A stretch of 64,000 nucleotides of DNA, from NCBI RefSeq assembly GCF_023343835.1, contig NC_064437.1:22915001-22979000 (forward strand), in the 5' to 3' direction. This DNA is from Lagopus muta. Lineage: Eukaryota > Chordata > Aves > Galliformes > Phasianidae. The notes under the pieces were generated by a model. It did not search any database, was not told the origin of the DNA, and saw nothing but the letters and a program-made list of their open reading frames with translations. Positions within the stretch are counted from its first letter, which is position 1. Every line of letters starts with the position of its first letter. Positions 59,223 to 64,000 of the stretch are shown here, one piece after another. Position numbers and translations under genes: made by a program.

Positions 59223-62200
59223 AATTCAGGCTTTGTATCATTGAGGTCATTTGCAATTCCGCCTTTGCATTCTTAATCATTCATTTCTTCATTTATTTCT
59301 TCTCAGATTAATTGCACCTGCTCCCAACAAGGCCTTGGGATATGCAGTCTACTTGCATTAAATCAATATTTACATCTTATTCTGTGCCACTGCTCATAAA
59401 TTAAATGGTTTTCACTCTTTGTTCCAGAGTGAAAAGTCCACCTCCCCATTTCATTTCCAGTTCCTTCTCCATAGCAGCAAAAGAAACTCATCATAGCATC
59501 ATGGCTAAGCTGGAGACAGTGGGGAAAAAAAATAATAATTCAACATCTGAATACAAAACACTAAGTAAAATTCTCCAAAATAACCTCTGCTTTTGACATA
59601 AGATCTAACCAAACAAACTGCACAGGCGCCTGGGTACAAGAAGCATCACAAGCTACCTGCCATTCCTCCCAGCAATGCCACTGCTGGCAAGAAATAGTCT
59701 GCCTCAAGCAGCACCAAGCATCTTTGATCCTGGCCTTAGCATTACACTGAGCTGGACATCAATAGCTCAAGCCAGGACTTCTCACAGTACTGCATCCTTA
59801 TTTCCCAAGGGAGCAATACTGGCCCTTGTTTACAGCCATTCCTGGATGTGCAGGGGTACTGGCCAGGTATCCTCAACTTTGGAAGTGCCACTGCTGATAA
59901 AGGCAGAATCTTAATGCACTTTATGCATCAAGGTAACACCAGTTTTTTTGCAAAGCCTAAGTCATTCCAAAGGTGCTTTCTGGCTCAGTCTGGTTTCCCA
60001 CCTAGCTGATGCCAGGGAACATCCCTGTATTTCCACTGCAACAGCTGTTATTGATCACAAATACTATTTCAATGTTCATGTTCATCTCTTAATAATTACA
60101 CTAATGCCACTCTAGGCTCACAGAGGTGTAATGCTTCCAGCTCCAGGAGTTCATTCATGTTGTCACAGAAGGAGCTGAGAAACAACAAACCAGAACACAT
60201 TAAACTTGATCAACACTCCATTTTGTTCTAGAAACACCCAGCAGCAGAAGCAAGGTATTCCAACAGTTAATTCATCTCACTCAAAGATCTGCAGCTTGTT
60301 TCCAGCCCAAGTCTTCCTGCTGTACCTTCTGGCTGCTGCAGCTCATTATTCCAATCCCAGCTAGACTAAATCGCCCTCTATTATTACACTTCTGCTGCTC
60401 TTCTCAGCAGAGACAAACATCTACAACTTCTGCTTTGACAAAATTATTTTCCATGATGCAGCCTGTTTTTTAGGCCTTCATCGTTTCCACAGCTCTCCCT
60501 CTCCAGTTTTACATGGAGCACAACCCATACCACTTTTATCAATGCATGTTTGTTGCCAGGAAAAGCCTTCCCCCTTTGTTCCTGTTACTCCTTCATGCTC
60601 CCTTCTTTTCTGCCAATTTTAGAGCGCACGTGACAACCCTGAAAAGCTCATTTGATTAGATGAAAGCTAGCATGGTGCAAGGGAAAAAAACCTCACAGTG
60701 CTCCCTCCCTTCACCCTGTAGGGATCTGTATGGAAGAGCATTACCCCATGCTGAACAGCTGGAAGGACAAAAGTAACCAGGGCCCAGAAAGTAAAATGTC
60801 CCTTCATCTTCCCTAGAGAAACATTCATGGCAAATATTGTCTGAAAAGCACTAGAACATAAATGGAAAAAAGGAATAAATGTATGCATTTTTAACACCTC
60901 ATTGTATACTACAGCTTATGAGACTCCCTGTGCTTCTGATGTTCCAAAAGCAGAGATCTGCACGAGTTTGTCCATGCAGTCTAACACCGAAGGAGTGCTG
61001 GGAAAGACAGGGTGTGCCTGGTGATGCCTCTAACACAATTTCAAGAGGAGAAACAAAAATATGGATGAAAGAATTATGCTTTTCTATAAAACAAAGTGGA
61101 AGGGGGAAAAAAAGCCATGTGAATTTTCCTGCCCTTGGAATTGAAGCATCAGACAAAACTCTGGCTGATTGTACAGACAAATCACATCTGAAGTTTGGAA
61201 AAGTTTGGCTGCAGAGGGTTAAACAGGGAAGTTTGAGAACAAGGATAGCTAAAAGATATTCAGCTGGAGTTACAGTAGCAAGAGAAAGATCAACATTTTC
61301 AAGCACAAAATCTCTTACATTAACATTTAACATCTTAACATTTCAGCAATTTCCAATGTTTCCATAGTTCACTAGTTCAGGCTGCTGCTCTGTGACGGCA
61401 GCCTCCTTTCCTTTTCATCCTTGATCTCTCCCCACCAAGATTCCCATTTCCCAGCTTTTCCTTTGCTCCCACTACTACTTCTCTTCACAGGGAGCTCGAG
61501 CTGCACAGATGAGGTGGTATTCTGCCCCCAGCCTTTCCCCTTTCAGTCACCACTTCGCTACAGCCAGCCAGTTAGGAACTATTCCCATTTATAGCAGAAT
61601 ACTCACAGCACTTCATTAATTAGGCTTTTCTGAGGACTGAATTCCAAAAAAGAAAGCAAAGCAACCTCTTGATTCCATACTGCTTTAGGTAGGAGCTGGC
61701 CACCAGGAAAGCCATACTGACCCATCACACACCGCCAGCTCCGCAACCCATCACTCCTTACAGCACAGACAACATCCCCCATGAGTTTGGAAGGAACAGC
61801 CGAGCACCAAAAGGCTTTTATCACCATTTTTCAGCAAAGAGACTTCAGCTGAAGCCCACCATACCAGTTGTTTGCCATTAGAATTCAGAGATTGCCATGA
61901 GGTATCTTCCAGATGCCACCAGCACAGCGTGCCAACAGAAAACAGACTGGATAATCCATGTAACACTGCAGTAAGTTATTATCTCCTTGGAAACTGTTTC
62001 AACAGAAGTAGACAAAGTGTTTGTCAGTCTCTCCCTTCAGTTTTTCTTTGCAGTACATTCCTATGCAAAATGACCTAAACCAGCCAGTACACCACTGTGC
62101 TGTGGAAGAAGGAAACACTCAGAACACCCTTCCTGTAGTGTCTGTAGGAGCTACCCAGTACATCTATGTTTACAAACAAGAATCTGAATGATTACAATAA

Positions 62201-64000
62201 TTCATCTTTACTCTCATTAATTTTTTGCTCATGTTTTAGGACTGTTATAATCCCAAAGTCAAGCACTTCTGGATAGATGAGTCCATTTCAAATCCTTCTA
62301 CACACTCCTAACTTGTTGGCTCCTAAATTCTGGTTGCTTCACTCTCAGTGCCTTTCACTCTCTCCACAATGCTTCCAAGTCATGCTTTGTCTCTCTTCTG
62401 ACCTCCTCCCCTCCATCTGAACAAGCAGATCCCAAACCAATAAGGCAGTGTGACTCCATTCAGAACCAAGGGGATGTCTCATACCACATTCCCCATTCTG
62501 GCACAGCACAGGCAACAGGTATTAGGTAGCCGTGCCTCATACCAGCACAGCTAGCCAGCTCCTGTGTGGGGCAACTGGGCGCTAACACTGAGCAGCACCA
62601 ACACAAACTGGCTCCACACCACAACTGGCTCAACCAAACTCTCACCACCCAATTCCTTGTGCCCACCAGATCTCAGTACAAGCTCTTTAAGACTTCTTTC
62701 TTTGCAGGTGGTTCTTCTGCTCCGCCTCAGCAAAGCTTCCAGCAACACACGTGTGGAAATTGCAGGGTGGTAAATGTTATCTATTCACAACTAATACCAA
62801 CCAACAAGCCTCAGCTGAACTGCTCACAACATCCCATTAGCACTCATTACTCCGGCAGGTAAACAGCATGGATCTGAATCACACTCAGTTACCTGGCAGT
62901 AACGTGAACAAATGGTGCTCCAAGCCTTTTGGTGGCAGGTTGGGAACTGACAGCAGCAAGCACTTGAGAGATGGCCCCTGCACAACTCCATGTATGCTTC
63001 AGAGCAACACATATTCTAAGCAGCCTGGGTAAGTGCTTCCCTAAAACTGTGCTCTGCTTACAACGAGCAAATGTTCTCTGGGTATGAAATCCAGCACTTT
63101 CCAGAGGAACAGTGTGAGGGAAGGGGTGAGCTCTTCTTCAGCCCTTTGAGCTTCAACACCTCCATCGTTCAGGAGTGTGTTGTCTGCTAAACAACTTGGC
63201 TCTCGCCTTCCTGATGAGGACATTTAACAAGGAGCAGCAAAAATGGCCACAAGTCACCAGGAGCTGTGGACATTTCACGTTACTCCTCAGTTCTCTCCCT
63301 CCTAACTGGACAAGCTTCTGAGGAAGCCAGACTGACTGAGATGGAAGAGTGCTATTATTTTTCCCAAAACTGAGAAGCACATTAAAAATTCAGGAAGAAA
63401 GTATCAAAGTATCCCAAGGACAGCAAGACAGTACAAAGATCACTGTCCTCACCCTTGCTGTATTCTCCACATGCACTTCTGCATGCATGCACACATACAC
63501 TGGTAACAGTCATCTGCTATCTCAGCCATTACAGACAAAGCTTAACATCAGGGCATGCAGTGCAGGTCACTTAATGCCTAAACCTAAGTTTTTGTGTTTG
63601 CCTGTCTCACGTTGTAGATCCCAGCTATTCCAAATTGACTGTTTGCTTGAACGTAGACAAACAACATCACATGCATCTCTTCTGCATCATCCCAAACAAA
63701 AGCCTTCAGGACTGTTCTTTAGTCAAAAGAGGTTGGTTTGGCTTTTTTTCCCCCACAGAAATTAAAAAAAAAAAAAAAGTAATTTCTACTGCAAGTAAAG
63801 GACATGCAGACAGCTTCACCTTGGTGAGACTGTCCACTCAACAACAGAAAAGACAGAGGCTTGAGCCTAGGACCTGGTGCAAATACCATCTTCTGTTTCT
63901 TTTGGTCAATGTGAATTTAAAGCAGTTCAGGATGTAAGAAACTTCAATTTCTTAGAAGTCAAACAGTGAAACAATAGCTAGTTTCAAACTAACCATCACA

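Larger units (their letters stand above)
54092..64000 (-). other. MTA1: Large MTA1 intron (at least 9.9 kb, open to the right edge)
   Basis: No MTA1 exon is recognised. The exon expected next upstream, ending in an ...MPSRG-like sequence, was searched for by eye on the minus strand and not found. Contains a CA repeat, a compound TA/CA repeat with a hairpin, and an A run near 63764-63778. Confidence 0.65.

Overview
The window is vertebrate genomic DNA, almost certainly from a bird and probably close to chicken. Spliced exons have GT/AG boundaries, introns run from 79 bp to more than 12 kb, promoters are CpG-rich, and polyadenylation signals are present. The only recognisable transposon piece is the 3' end of a CR1 LINE, the dominant family in birds and reptiles. 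The four genes TEDC1, CRIP1, CRIP2 and MTA1 lie in the order known from human 14q32.33. All four are on the minus strand, so transcription runs from high to low coordinates. No prokaryotic features, RNA genes, CRISPR arrays or viral genes were seen.

Layout, left to right. Positions 1-19,130 hold the 5' half of TEDC1 (coding exons 1-4; the rest lies beyond the left edge), with large AT-rich introns and a CpG-island promoter near 19.1 kb. After about 3 kb of intergenic DNA comes complete CRIP1 (22.24-25.45 kb; four coding exons, 77 aa, one LIM domain). Next come 5.5 kb of GC-rich intergenic DNA and complete CRIP2 (30.97-39.89 kb; eight coding exons, 208 aa, two LIM domains). A further 6 kb of intergenic DNA leads to the 3' end of MTA1 (from 45.9 kb). 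Only the last three coding exons of MTA1 are inside (54,091 down to 47,399). The rest of the window to 64,000 is one large MTA1 intron in which I recognise no exon.

The genes do not form one pathway. TEDC1 is a centriole/cilium factor of the delta/epsilon-tubulin complex, CRIP1 and CRIP2 are small LIM proteins related by duplication, and MTA1 is a NuRD chromatin subunit. Every exon assigned was checked for splice sites and reading phase. CRIP1 sums to exactly 77 codons plus stop and CRIP2 to 208 codons plus stop.

No new gene system was found. The most interesting signals are regulatory or structural. They include two identical RFX X-box palindromes in inverted orientation upstream of CRIP2, an X-box and a perfect NRF1 palindrome at the TEDC1 promoter, and a 12-unit pentamer repeat in the CRIP2 5' UTR. 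Others are a degenerate minisatellite carrying TTTGCATC motifs just upstream of the CRIP1 promoter, a second CpG island inside CRIP2 intron 1, a G17 tract beside a CRIP2 splice donor, and an MTA1 C-terminus without the proline run known from human.
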